A DNA stretch of 64,000 nt from Nitrospira sp. (GTDB taxonomy: Bacteria; Nitrospirota; Nitrospiria; Nitrospirales; Nitrospiraceae): contig JABMDL010000018.1 of the NCBI GenBank assembly GCA_015903945.1, forward strand, positions 16,715 to 80,714, in the 5' to 3' direction. Made by a program: the position numbers and the translations under genes. Of the stretch, positions 57,648 to 64,000 are shown piece by piece. Positions within the stretch are counted from its first letter, which is position 1. Every line of letters starts with the position of its first letter. The notes under the pieces are model-generated. The model was not told the origin of the DNA. It made no database searches and saw only the letters and a list, made by a program, of their open reading frames with translations.

Positions 57648-58859
57648 ATGGCTACCCCCCACTCAGTCATCGGAACACAGAATAAAAAGGGACAGACGTA
57701 CACCGATCCCTGGAAACTGCTGCACGAAGCCCCGAGAACTCCGTCGTTCTTTACGGGTTCCGAGGTTATTAAGGAAGCGGTCCGCCGATCCAGTTGCGAT
57801 GTCATGATCGCCTACCCGATTACTCCGCAATCGGAAGCAGCAGCCCTGATCGGCGAATTATTCGCGGAAGGGTACATCGGCGACTATTTCCGCGGTGAGA
57901 GCGAGTTTGCTGTCATGTCGCAGTGCGCTGGCGCGGCGTTCGGCGGCGCCCGGGTGTTCACGACGACGGCAGGCCCCGGCACGATGCGCGCGATGGAAAA
58001 TTTCCCGATGTGGGCGGGCGCGCGGCTGCCGATTCAAATGATCGTCACCTGCCGCGGCATCAACTCGCCGCTTTCGATCCAACCGGACACGCTTGAAATT
58101 GCCTACCTGCTGAATACCGGCATGCTCGTCTGGCATGCGGAAACCGCGCAGGACTTTTTCGATTGGATTCTCAAGGGCTACATGGTGTCGGAAGAGCCGG
58201 ATGTGCACCTGCCTCTCGCACTCTGCTGCGACGGGTTCTTTGTGACGCATACGAAAGACGTCGTGAATCTCACGCCGGCCGACATGTGCCTGCCGCCGTA
58301 CGACCCCTATCGCTCGCCGGTGCCCTGCATGGACATGGAGTGCCCCCCTGTCCGCATGATGCGCGACCCGTTCGTGATGAAGAGCAACTACATCAGCTAC
58401 GCCACCCACGCAAGCTGGCAGCAGGAAATCTGGGCCGCGATCGAACGCTCGCGGAAGCACTCGATCCATTGGCTGAACGGCCTCATCGATACAGAGAACG
58501 TGGATGCGGACATCCTGATCGTGGCCTCCGGTACCGCCGTGTCGCAGGGCCGTGAAGCAATCCGCCTCCTGGAAGAAGAAGGCGTACGTTGTGGGCTCGT
58601 CAAGGTGAAGACGCTGCGTCCCTGGCCGGAAGAGGAAATCCGCGAAGCGACGAAGAACGCCAAGCACATCTTCGTGCCGGAGTTTAATGTGACCGGCTGG
58701 CTGGCCAAGGAAATCCGCGCGACCATCCCGAACCCGCATCGCGTCCATGCTGGCCCGCACGTCTGCGGCGGTATGACAATGCCGCCGGAAATCATCGTGT
58801 CCGAAATCAAGACGGCCCTCGGGATGAAATCCTTCTCCCTGGCCGGTCGTGGAAGCTGA
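57648..58859 (+). CDS. 2-oxoacid:ferredoxin oxidoreductase alpha subunit
   Basis: 403-aa subunit combining domains I and II of pyruvate/2-oxoglutarate:ferredoxin oxidoreductases. Domain I: GSEVIKEAVRRSSCDVMIAYPITPQSEAAALIGELFAEGYIGDYFRGESEFAVMSQCAGAAFGGARVFTTTAGPGTMRAMENFPMWAG. The C-terminal transketolase-like domain includes DADILIVASGTAVSQGREAIRLLEEEGVRCGLVKVKTLRPWPEEEI. In the reductive TCA cycle the enzyme carboxylates acetyl-CoA or succinyl-CoA with reduced ferredoxin. Pyruvate or 2-oxoglutarate preference cannot be read from sequence alone. In Hydrogenobacter nomenclature this is ForA. Confidence 0.92.
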   Translation: MATPHSVIGTQNKKGQTYTDPWKLLHEAPRTPSFFTGSEVIKEAVRRSSCDVMIAYPITPQSEAAALIGELFAEGYIGDYFRGESEFAVMSQCAGAAFGGARVFTTTAGPGTMRAMENFPMWAGARLPIQMIVTCRGINSPLSIQPDTLEIAYLLNTGMLVWHAETAQDFFDWILKGYMVSEEPDVHLPLALCCDGFFVTHTKDVVNLTPADMCLPPYDPYRSPVPCMDMECPPVRMMRDPFVMKSNYISYATHASWQQEIWAAIERSRKHSIHWLNGLIDTENVDADILIVASGTAVSQGREAIRLLEEEGVRCGLVKVKTLRPWPEEEIREATKNAKHIFVPEFNVTGWLAKEIRATIPNPHRVHAGPHVCGGMTMPPEIIVSEIKTALGMKSFSLAGRGS

Positions 58860-58913
58860 TCAGCACTGACTTTGAACCGGGCCGCTCCCGCGAGCGACCC
58901 TGAGGAGGCCCTA

Positions 58914-59822
58914 ATGAGCAAAGAGCGTATTCAAATCTCCGAAGACCTGTACGACATCATGCCATCGGACTATCAGGATCTCGTGAAGAACGCGACCTAC
59001 GGCAAGGAAGATCGTGGCTGGAAAGATATCGGCACTTCGAAGGAACTCATCGAGCAACATTCGCTTTGCGCCGGCTGCCCGGAGTCCATGGCCTTCCGCT
59101 ACATCCTGGCCTCGCTGCCGAATCCGGAAGATACGGTCATGGTCGGCTCCACCGGCTGTACCAGCTTGGTGTTCCCGATGGTGGCCGTGCATAACATCCA
59201 CTCCCTGTTCGGCAACCAGAACGCAATCGCCTCCGGCCTGAAGCGAGCCCTGAGCGTCCGCTTCCCCGGCCGTGTCAAGGACGTCGTGGTGCTCGCTGGT
59301 GACGGAGCCACCGTCGACATCGGCTTGGACATGACCTTGCAAGCCTGGTTCAGGCAGGAAAAGTTCACGACGATTTGTTTCGACAACGAGCTCTACGCCA
59401 ATACCGGCGGTCAGGAAAGCGGATTGATGCAAAAGGGCTTCGTGGCCAAGATGGCCCCTGTCGGCAAGTTGTTCGACAAGGTGCGGCTGCCTGAGATCGC
59501 CCGCGAGTCCGGCTGCCACTATGTCGTCAATTGTACGGTCAGCAAGCCATCGTTGGTCGAAAAGGTCATCCGTAATGCCGTCCATGTGGCCCGCGAGATC
59601 GGCCCGACCTACCTGCAGCTTTACACGCCCTGCATCCTTGAGATCGGCAAGAACAGTATGGAAGGGCTGCAAGAGATGCGCGATTCGGAGAAGCCGACCG
59701 AGCGGTTCGCCTACAAGGAATACATCAGCGAGCCAGCCAAGCAATTGCTCGCCGAATTGGCGGCGAAGGACAAAGAACGGAAAGCGGCCGCCAAGCAGCT
59801 GGCGAGCCAGGCATCAGCATAG
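58914..59822 (+). CDS. 2-oxoacid:ferredoxin oxidoreductase beta subunit (TPP-binding)
   Basis: 302-aa thiamine-diphosphate subunit. The cluster ligands CAGCP occur in EQHSLCAGCPESMAFR. TPP/Mg binding is in VVVLAGDGATVDIGLDMTLQAWFRQEKFTTICFDNELYANTGGQESG. A further cysteine (PTYLQLYTPCILEIGK) is the usual fourth ligand. GAGGAGG precedes ATG 58914; the frame extends 14 codons upstream but without a ribosome-binding site. Third gene of the operon. Confidence 0.93.
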   Translation: MSKERIQISEDLYDIMPSDYQDLVKNATYGKEDRGWKDIGTSKELIEQHSLCAGCPESMAFRYILASLPNPEDTVMVGSTGCTSLVFPMVAVHNIHSLFGNQNAIASGLKRALSVRFPGRVKDVVVLAGDGATVDIGLDMTLQAWFRQEKFTTICFDNELYANTGGQESGLMQKGFVAKMAPVGKLFDKVRLPEIARESGCHYVVNCTVSKPSLVEKVIRNAVHVAREIGPTYLQLYTPCILEIGKNSMEGLQEMRDSEKPTERFAYKEYISEPAKQLLAELAAKDKERKAAAKQLASQASA

Positions 59823-59841
59823 TCAGACCGGAGGCAGGCAT

Positions 59842-60549
59842 ATGATAAAGAGACGATTGAATATCCGGATGTCAGGTTTGGGCGGACAAGGCGCAGTCAC
59901 CGCCGCGCACGTCCTGGCCATGGCTGCCAATCGAGACGGGAAGTTTTCAATCTCCAACCCGTTCTTCGGCGCCGAGAAACGCATGGCGCCGGCAGAGAGT
60001 TATTGCCGCATCGGCATCGAGCGAATCTACGACCGCGGTGAGCTGGTATTCCCTGATGTCATTCAGGTCTTTCATCCCCAGGTCATCACCATGGGGAAGA
60101 GCTACACCATGCCCTTTTATTCCGGCGTGAAAGAAGGCGGCGTGGTCATCATCAATTCCGCCCAGCCATTGCTGTCCGATGACGACATCGAACGGCTCAA
60201 GGACTTGAACGTCGCGGTATTTTATATCGCGGGCACCGAGTTGGCCATTGAAGTGGCCGGCACCGAGCTCTCGACGAATATGGCGATGATCGGTTCCGTT
60301 GCAGGTATTACCAAGTGCGTCTCGATGGAAGCCCTCGATGGCGCCCTCCAAGAGCGGTTTGGGAAGAAATTCGTGGCGTCCGGAGGAACCGCCTCCTTGG
60401 ACGAAGCCATCAAGAAGAAATTCGCCAAGAAGGAAATGCTGTTGGCCAAGAACTTGGCAACCGTGAAGGCGGCCTATGAAATCGCCAGCACATGGGCCGA
60501 CAAGAATAAGGTCGAGTTGCGCATAGGAAATCCGGCCGTCGCGGCTTAA
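59842..60549 (+). CDS. 2-oxoacid:ferredoxin oxidoreductase gamma subunit
   Basis: 235-aa subunit with the typical N-terminal MSGLGGQGAVTAAHVLAMAANRDGKFSISNPFFGAEKRMAPAESYCRIG, the glycine-rich strand of the gamma domain. The central VIINSAQPLLSDDDIERLK and AIEVAGTELSTNMAMIGSVAGITKCVSMEALDGALQERFGKK segments also fit. GGAGGCAGG precedes ATG 59842. It shares its operon with the alpha, beta and ferredoxin-like subunits and is needed for the complete complex. Confidence 0.93.
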   Translation: MIKRRLNIRMSGLGGQGAVTAAHVLAMAANRDGKFSISNPFFGAEKRMAPAESYCRIGIERIYDRGELVFPDVIQVFHPQVITMGKSYTMPFYSGVKEGGVVIINSAQPLLSDDDIERLKDLNVAVFYIAGTELAIEVAGTELSTNMAMIGSVAGITKCVSMEALDGALQERFGKKFVASGGTASLDEAIKKKFAKKEMLLAKNLATVKAAYEIASTWADKNKVELRIGNPAVAA

Positions 60550-60570
60550 GAGAAGAAGGAACCTACTTGC

Positions 60571-60849
60571 ATGTATAACGTAGCGCAGGTTATCGACGAA
60601 AAGTGTACCGCCAAAAAGGGCTGTCGGCTGTGCATCATGTATTGCCCGGAAGCGAACTGTCTGGACTTGAACACCAGCAAGATGGTGGCCGAAGTCAATA
60701 TCGATCGCTGCAAGGGTTGTGAGCTCTGTGTGATCGTGTGTGACGCCGCCAAACACTTTGCCATCACGATGCAGGCTGTCAGCGCCACCGGGCAACTGAT
60801 GACCAAGAAGGGTGAGTCTGCGGCGCTGGGGCAAGCCTACCAAGGATAG
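60571..60849 (+). CDS. 2-oxoacid:ferredoxin oxidoreductase ferredoxin-like delta subunit
   Basis: 92-aa protein with two [4Fe-4S] ligand sets: CTAKKGCRLCIMYCP (CX5CX2CX3CP, with three extra residues in the first gap) and CKGCELCVIVCD (CX2CX2CX3C). It carries electrons between the catalytic subunits and external ferredoxin. The modified first cluster is as seen in the small subunit of five-subunit enzymes (ForE-type). The operon ends with an intrinsic terminator 22 bp after the stop. Confidence 0.92.
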   Translation: MYNVAQVIDEKCTAKKGCRLCIMYCPEANCLDLNTSKMVAEVNIDRCKGCELCVIVCDAAKHFAITMQAVSATGQLMTKKGESAALGQAYQG

Positions 60850-60870
60850 GCAGTCGCAGGTAAATCTTGC

Positions 60871-60906
60871 AAAACCCCATGGCGTTCGCGCTATGGGGTT
60901 TTTCTT
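60871..60906 (+). terminator. Intrinsic terminator of the oxidoreductase operon
   Basis: AAAACCCCATGGCG - TTCG - CGCTATGGGGTTTTTCTTT: 14-bp stem with one G-U-type mismatch, a stable tetraloop and a T-run. The reverse strand also has an A/T-rich flank, so it could act in both directions. Confidence 0.9.
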
Positions 60907-60922
60907 TGAGCACGAGGGACCG

Positions 60923-61192
60923 ATGGAAAACGAAGATAACACAATCGACGAACTACTCAGTGAGATTTCAGGCTTGATCACCCTCTACCCCAAAGCCATT
61001 GAGCGACAGGCAGCGATCATTCAATCGACAGGGAAAGACCCGGAGCTGGTGGACAAGCTCGTCAAAGCGGCCGATACGATGCGGGACAGCGGCAACCTGT
61101 ACCTGACCTGGGCCAAACACTACGCCGCCATGGCCAAGGGCAACACGGATGCCTCTTCCGACGAGGACGAGACCGAAGATTTCGACGTTTAG
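60923..61192 (+). CDS. Small acidic protein of unknown function
   Basis: 89-aa protein, acidic at both ends (MENEDNTIDELLSEISGLITLYPKAIERQAAIIQSTGKDPELVDKLVKAADTMRDSGNLYLTWAKHYAAMAKG, then TDASSDEDETEDFDV). It should be helical and soluble; no signal peptide or motif is visible. GAGGGACC precedes the ATG 60923. It lies just after the operon terminator, so it probably has its own transcription or depends on readthrough. I do not recognise the family. Confidence 0.6.
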   Translation: MENEDNTIDELLSEISGLITLYPKAIERQAAIIQSTGKDPELVDKLVKAADTMRDSGNLYLTWAKHYAAMAKGNTDASSDEDETEDFDV

Positions 61193-61331
61193 ATGACTCC
61201 CTCACCCGCAGCTTTGACCGTTTCGCCTGCGACAAAACGCTAGCCTTCAACCGCATATTCTGTGCTACAATAGCGGCCGCTCTCACTGAAAACCGTTCCC
61301 CGGTAGCTCAGTTGGTAGAGCAGCCGGCTGT

Positions 61332-61581
61332 AATAATGCAGCCTCCACGGGAAACCGTGGTTGAATCATCGGGTGAATTCAGGGAAGCCGTCCCCGCTCG
61401 TGCGGAACGGGAATCCTGAGCGAAGCCTGCCGAACGGCACACGAGTAGGCAGGAACGTGCAGAGACTAGAGGCTGAGGAGCCGATCCAATAACGCCTCAA
61501 CAGCGCCCGACACCCTCCCCTGTCTGTCCGACAGGCGGGTGAAGAGATAGTCCAAGCCCAGTCGAAAGATTGGGGGCCTTG
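61332..61581 (+). other. Group I self-splicing intron (250 nt) in tRNA-Asn
   Basis: P1 pairs exon GGCTGT (61326-61331) with guide GCAGCC (61338-61343), leaving the diagnostic U-G pair at the 5' splice site. The last intron base is G (61581). P2 is CCACGG-GAAA-CCGTGG. P4 is TCAGG (in AATTCAGGGAAGCC, 61376-61389) with CCTGA (in AATCCTGAGCGAAGCC, 61412-61427). P7 is GACTA/TAGTC, from CAGAGACTAGAGG (R element, ~61460-61472) and AAGAGATAGTCC (S element, ~61542-61553). These are the conserved P, Q, R and S elements. There is no intron-encoded endonuclease: the size leaves only the ribozyme. Confidence 0.92.
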
Positions 61582-63212
61582 TAACCGGCTGGTCGCAGGT
61601 TCGAGTCCTGCCCGGGGAGCCAATCTAGATCAAAAGTGGGCACTTCACCCTGTGGATTGCCCCTTTTGCTTTCTCCCACCACACGCGCTACCGACGCATA
61701 ACTACCCTTCATCACCAACTGGCGATCTTGATAGCGGATTTCCTCGACCAGGAGTTTCAGGTACTTCTTGCTGAAGACCCGGTCTTTGTCCAGCAGTCGC
61801 TCACGCAAGGCCGCTACAAAGCGCTGAACCTTCTTCTCTCCAAGGCCTTCGACGGGTATCTGTTTCAATCGTCGAACGCCCGCAATCTCCGTCAGGAGGG
61901 CTTGCCGTTGCACTTGCAATGTATGGGCTCGCTCCGTCAACTCGGGATCCATCGGCAACAACCCTTTTTCCACTGCCTCATAGAGTTTCTGGCTTCTCTG
62001 CCGCACCCTCTCTAATTCCTTCGTCAATTCCTTCACTTTGCTGTCATGGGCTGCTTGTGATTGGTCTAACCGCCTTTGAAGATGCTGCAGGATTGATCGG
62101 ACTCGTGCAGGGGTAAAAACCCTATCAGCCAGCGAGGAAAGAACCAGCCGGTCAACCTGCTCAGTCGGAAGGTTGTCGCTCGTACAGGTATCTTTGCCTT
62201 TGAGAATCCGATTCGCGCACTTGTAGTAACGATACTTTCCGCCTTTCCCGGTCGCTAAGGTCATCCCTGCCCCACAAATCCCGCACTTCAACAGGCCAGT
62301 AAGAAGGGTCGGACAATTGACGACCCGTGGAGGAACCCGCTCCGGTGACCGTGAGGCGAGCTTCTCCTGCACGGCTTGGAACAGGGCTTGGGCGATGATC
62401 GGCTCAACCTGAATCGGGACCCATTCGTCCCGAGGCTTCACGCGCCGAACGGCTCCTCCCCGTTTCTCGTACTTATTGAAATAGTGTTCCCCAATATAGG
62501 CCCGGTTGGTCAAAACCTCATAAATTCGGCCACTGGTCCATGCTCGCCCGCGAACCAAGAAACCTTCCTGATTGAACTGGGCCGCGAGGCCATGGACGCC
62601 CAAATCCCGTCCGCGATCTCCGGACAAGTAGCGCTCGAATACCCGCTTGACCACGACCGCCTCAGGCCCATCCACTTCCAACTGCTTTTTCTTTCCCTTG
62701 TTGCCCGGGAGCTCGACTTCTATCGTTCGGTAGCCCACCGGCGGACGTGAGCCATTGAAAAATCCTTGTCGGGCATTCTCGCGCATGGCCCGGAGCGTGT
62801 GTTTGCCGTTCTCTTTGCTCTGGTATTCATCAAACACGCTGAAGATTCGACGGATCATTTCCCCAGAGGGGTCGTCACTGGTCTGTTGCGTGATGGACAA
62901 CACGCGCACCCCAAACCGTTTCAGGTTCCGTTCGTATAAGCCGAATTCGAGGGAATCCCGAAAGAAGCGCGAAAGGCTATGCACCACAATGGCCTCGAAA
63001 GGCGAGGGATTTACACAGGCCTCGGCGATCATACGTTGAAAGACCGGGCGCCGGTCATCCGTGGCCGATGCGCCGGCCTCGATATACTCGCCGGCAACAC
63101 TATGGCCCTGCGTCTTGCACCAGGCCCGCATCTGGCTGAGTTGATCGGGAATCGACAGATCTTTCTCCGCCTGTTTCATGGTCGAGACACGGGCATACAG
63201 CGCGACAATCAC
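61497..63212 (-). CDS. Large serine recombinase (integrase)
   Basis: ~571-aa site-specific recombinase. The N-terminal resolvase domain is VALYARVSTMKQAEKDLSIPDQLSQM with the catalytic Ser in RVST, and VVHSLSRFFRDSLEFGLYERNLKRFGV. The recombinase domain (~160-280) and zinc ribbon CGICGAGMTLATGKGGKYRYYKCAN..CTS, then a coiled coil, follow. The last ~41 residues (WLPGQDSNLRPAGYKAP and on) are the antisense of the tRNA-Asn 3' exon and intron, so the frame ends in tRNA sequence. GTG 63212 has AAGGAG upstream. It is probably the integrase of an element with its left end at this tRNA. Confidence 0.9.
   Translation of the reverse strand: MIVALYARVSTMKQAEKDLSIPDQLSQMRAWCKTQGHSVAGEYIEAGASATDDRRPVFQRMIAEACVNPSPFEAIVVHSLSRFFRDSLEFGLYERNLKRFGVRVLSITQQTSDDPSGEMIRRIFSVFDEYQSKENGKHTLRAMRENARQGFFNGSRPPVGYRTIEVELPGNKGKKKQLEVDGPEAVVVKRVFERYLSGDRGRDLGVHGLAAQFNQEGFLVRGRAWTSGRIYEVLTNRAYIGEHYFNKYEKRGGAVRRVKPRDEWVPIQVEPIIAQALFQAVQEKLASRSPERVPPRVVNCPTLLTGLLKCGICGAGMTLATGKGGKYRYYKCANRILKGKDTCTSDNLPTEQVDRLVLSSLADRVFTPARVRSILQHLQRRLDQSQAAHDSKVKELTKELERVRQRSQKLYEAVEKGLLPMDPELTERAHTLQVQRQALLTEIAGVRRLKQIPVEGLGEKKVQRFVAALRERLLDKDRVFSKKYLKLLVEEIRYQDRQLVMKGSYASVARVVGESKRGNPQGEVPTFDLDWLPGQDSNLRPAGYKAPNLSTGLGLSLHPPVGQTGEGVGRC
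61582..61622 (+). other. Probable attachment site at the 3' exon of tRNA-Asn
   Basis: The tRNA 3' exon directly borders the recombinase gene, whose reading frame passes through it. A tRNA 3' end beside an integrase gene is the usual form of an att site after integration. The other end is not in the window, so the core repeat cannot be shown. Confidence 0.4.
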
Positions 63213-63216
63213 AGGG

Positions 63217-63363
63217 TTACTCCTTTTCTGCACTCGTCTGCAGCACGCCTTGTATCAGATCACCGAGCACGGACTCAATCAACTGAACTTCCGCGTCGGT
63301 TACATCACCAATTTCGCCATCAAACAGTACGCGTAGATCACTGGCTTCGGAATCAAGGGCCAC
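63217..63363 (-). CDS. Small protein upstream of the recombinase
   Basis: 48 aa from GTG 63363: MALDSEASDLRVLFDGEIGDVTDAEVQLIESVLGDLIQGVLQ.., acidic and probably helical. It is not found as a longer frame. AAAGGTGG lies upstream of the start. Its last codons contain AAGGAG, the ribosome-binding site of the recombinase, and its stop is 4 bp before that start, so translation of the two may be coupled. Unknown family. Confidence 0.45.
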   Translation of the reverse strand: MALDSEASDLRVLFDGEIGDVTDAEVQLIESVLGDLIQGVLQTSAEKE

Positions 63364-63402
63364 TCATGGGCCACCACCTTTCGTGCTTCGTCTATTCCGG
63401 CC

Positions 63403-63600
63403 CTAACCGTCCCGCCCCTCCAATTCATCCTGGCCTGCTAATCGTTCCAACTCCCGCACCAACCCATTCCGTCCGAATTCATCGAGAACGACCTTCCGAA
63501 ATGCCTGAAACTGGCTCGCAGGCAAGGAGGCCTCGGCCACTAGCAAGATGCGCGTGACTCGGCGATTGACCAGCTCCACCACTTGCACCCGGTTTACCAT
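63403..63600 (-). CDS. Small protein of the element, unknown function
   Basis: 65 aa, MVNRVQVVELVNRRVTRILLVAEASLPASQFQAFRKVVLDEFGRNGLVRELERLAG.., basic and amphipathic. Its ATG overlaps the stop of the gene upstream by 7 nt (ATGGTAA). It belongs to a minus-strand series ending in the recombinase. I do not recognise it; such small genes preceding an integrase can be directionality or regulatory factors, but nothing here proves it. Confidence 0.5.
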   Translation of the reverse strand: MVNRVQVVELVNRRVTRILLVAEASLPASQFQAFRKVVLDEFGRNGLVRELERLAGQDELEGRDG

Positions 63601-64000
63601 TCCCCCAACTCAATCGCCTTCATCCGTTTTTGCACATCCAACTTCCAACTGAACGGCTCGAATAGCTGGCGTAACCGGTCCCCGAGTAGATCGTAGGCCT
63701 CTTCTTCACTCATCATGGGCTGACCCTGCTTCACGCAGGACACCGCAGCCATCCGTTTCAGGTAGCCATAGATACTGATGGTCAAACGCATAAGCCGCTC
63801 ATCGAGCACCAATTCCTTGCCCTCCACCTGCTTGGCGTCGAGCGTATGCAGTTCCATGATGCGTTGCTGTAAATCGACCCACAGGGGATGCAGCGGCCAG
63901 CGCGACCGGTTGCCATCTTCCGTCCGTGACCGTAGGGTATCGTGACACTCGGCCAGGTACCGAAGCAGCATCCCCTGACGCTCCTGAAGGTCGGCAAAGG
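63594..64000 (-). CDS. Protein of the element, unknown function (N-terminus outside the window)
   Basis: The frame is open to the window edge; 134 codons are present. The visible part reads DLQERQGMLLRYLAECHDTLRSRTEDGNRSRWPLHPLWVDLQQRIMELHTLDAKQVEGKELVLDERLMRLTISIYGYLKRMAAV, then ASCVKQ and EEEAYDLLGDRLRQLFEPFSWKLDVQKRMKAIELGEW. It is helical, without a known motif. It is the first gene of the visible recombinase operon and overlaps the next gene by 7 nt. Confidence 0.55.
   Translation of the reverse strand, partial: FADLQERQGMLLRYLAECHDTLRSRTEDGNRSRWPLHPLWVDLQQRIMELHTLDAKQVEGKELVLDERLMRLTISIYGYLKRMAAVSCVKQGQPMMSEEEAYDLLGDRLRQLFEPFSWKLDVQKRMKAIELGEW

Larger units (their letters stand above)
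61297..61622 (+). tRNA. tRNA-Asn(GUU), interrupted by a group I intron
   Basis: The exons 61297-61331 (35 nt) and 61582-61622 (41 nt, CCA encoded) join to a normal 76-nt tRNA-Asn. The acceptor is TCCCCGG/CCGGGGA with discriminator G. The D-arm is GCTC-AGTTGGTA-GAGC, the anticodon arm GCCGG-CTGTTAA-CCGGC, and the T-arm GCAGG-TTCGAGT-CCTGC. The junction falls between U35 and U36 of the GUU anticodon. A TACAAT at 61266-61271 may be the -10 box. Without the splice the gene reads only as two fragments, which standard scans may miss or call with another anticodon. Confidence 0.93.

Noticed and set aside
61571..61622. tRNA-Thr(UGU) read from the sequence just before the 3' exon
   Set aside because: Using CTTGTAA as the loop gives a Thr anticodon but needs an intron ending in T and no matching P1. 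The U35/U36 junction gives a canonical tRNA-Asn, a terminal G and a perfect guide helix.
61497..61622. PGQDSNLRPAGYKAP as a conserved protein motif
   Set aside because: It is the antisense translation of a tRNA 3' half, a well-known artefact at tRNA-adjacent frames.

Overview
The window looks like chromosomal DNA of a GC-rich autotrophic bacterium of the Nitrospirota, most likely a Nitrospira-type nitrite oxidiser. The main reason is a five-gene 2-oxoacid:ferredoxin oxidoreductase operon (56976-60849) of the kind that drives the reductive TCA cycle. A SmbP-like metal-binding protein and the overall gene set fit as well. Placement is inferred from gene content only; no database search was possible.

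Layout. (1) 1-10751, minus strand: topA (cut by the window edge), dprA, rng, then the rod-shape cluster rodA-mrdA-mreD-mreC-mreB and an RDD membrane protein. (2) 10.9-15.9 kb: a SurA_N-type membrane-anchored protein, one copy of a dispersed repeat, a MinD-like ATPase, small secreted proteins (an unknown, a Sel1-repeat protein, a SmbP-like protein) and a queuosine-precursor transporter. (3) 16.2-20.2 kb: an accessory island with three toxin-antitoxin loci (one on plus, two on minus), a truncated nucleotidyltransferase, an alpha/beta hydrolase broken by a 25-bp tandem duplication, and low-complexity repeats. (4) 20.4-34.5 kb: an MtfA-like peptidase with a SEC-C tail. Then comes a long minus-strand series, in transcription order ilvB-ilvN-ilvC-psd-pssA-[leucine T-box]-leuA-cupin-leuB-NHL protein-asd-DUF2905-spoIID-queA. 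It combines branched-chain amino acid, phosphatidylethanolamine, lysine/threonine-branch and queuosine genes. (5) 34.8-38.5 kb: RNase P RNA with its promoter, a PilZ protein, the second copy of the dispersed repeat, an M48 lipoprotein peptidase, an RNase HIII-type nuclease, a zinc-ribbon coiled-coil protein and a tRNA with anticodon CAU. (6) 38.6-54.4 kb, minus strand: rho-rpmE-prfA-prmC-murA-hisG-hisD-hisB-hisH-lipoprotein-hisA-hisF-hisIE-HIT, then dnaG-rpoD, linking translation termination, peptidoglycan precursor and histidine synthesis. (7) 54.5-61.2 kb, plus strand: DUF2203 and YciI-like proteins, a TPR protein, a promoter with a structured 6S-like RNA, the oxidoreductase operon and its terminator.

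(8) 61.3-64.0 kb holds the most unusual structure. A tRNA-Asn(GUU) gene is split inside its anticodon by a compact 250-nt group I intron. It lies against a large serine recombinase whose reading frame runs antisense through the 3' exon and into the intron. This is probably the left end of an integrated element that continues beyond the window, with three small co-directional genes upstream of the recombinase.

Regulatory elements supported by sequence are the T-box before leuA, palindromic operators at the toxin-antitoxin loci, good sigma70-type promoters for rnpB, rho and the 6S-like RNA, and intrinsic terminators after rpmE and the oxidoreductase operon.
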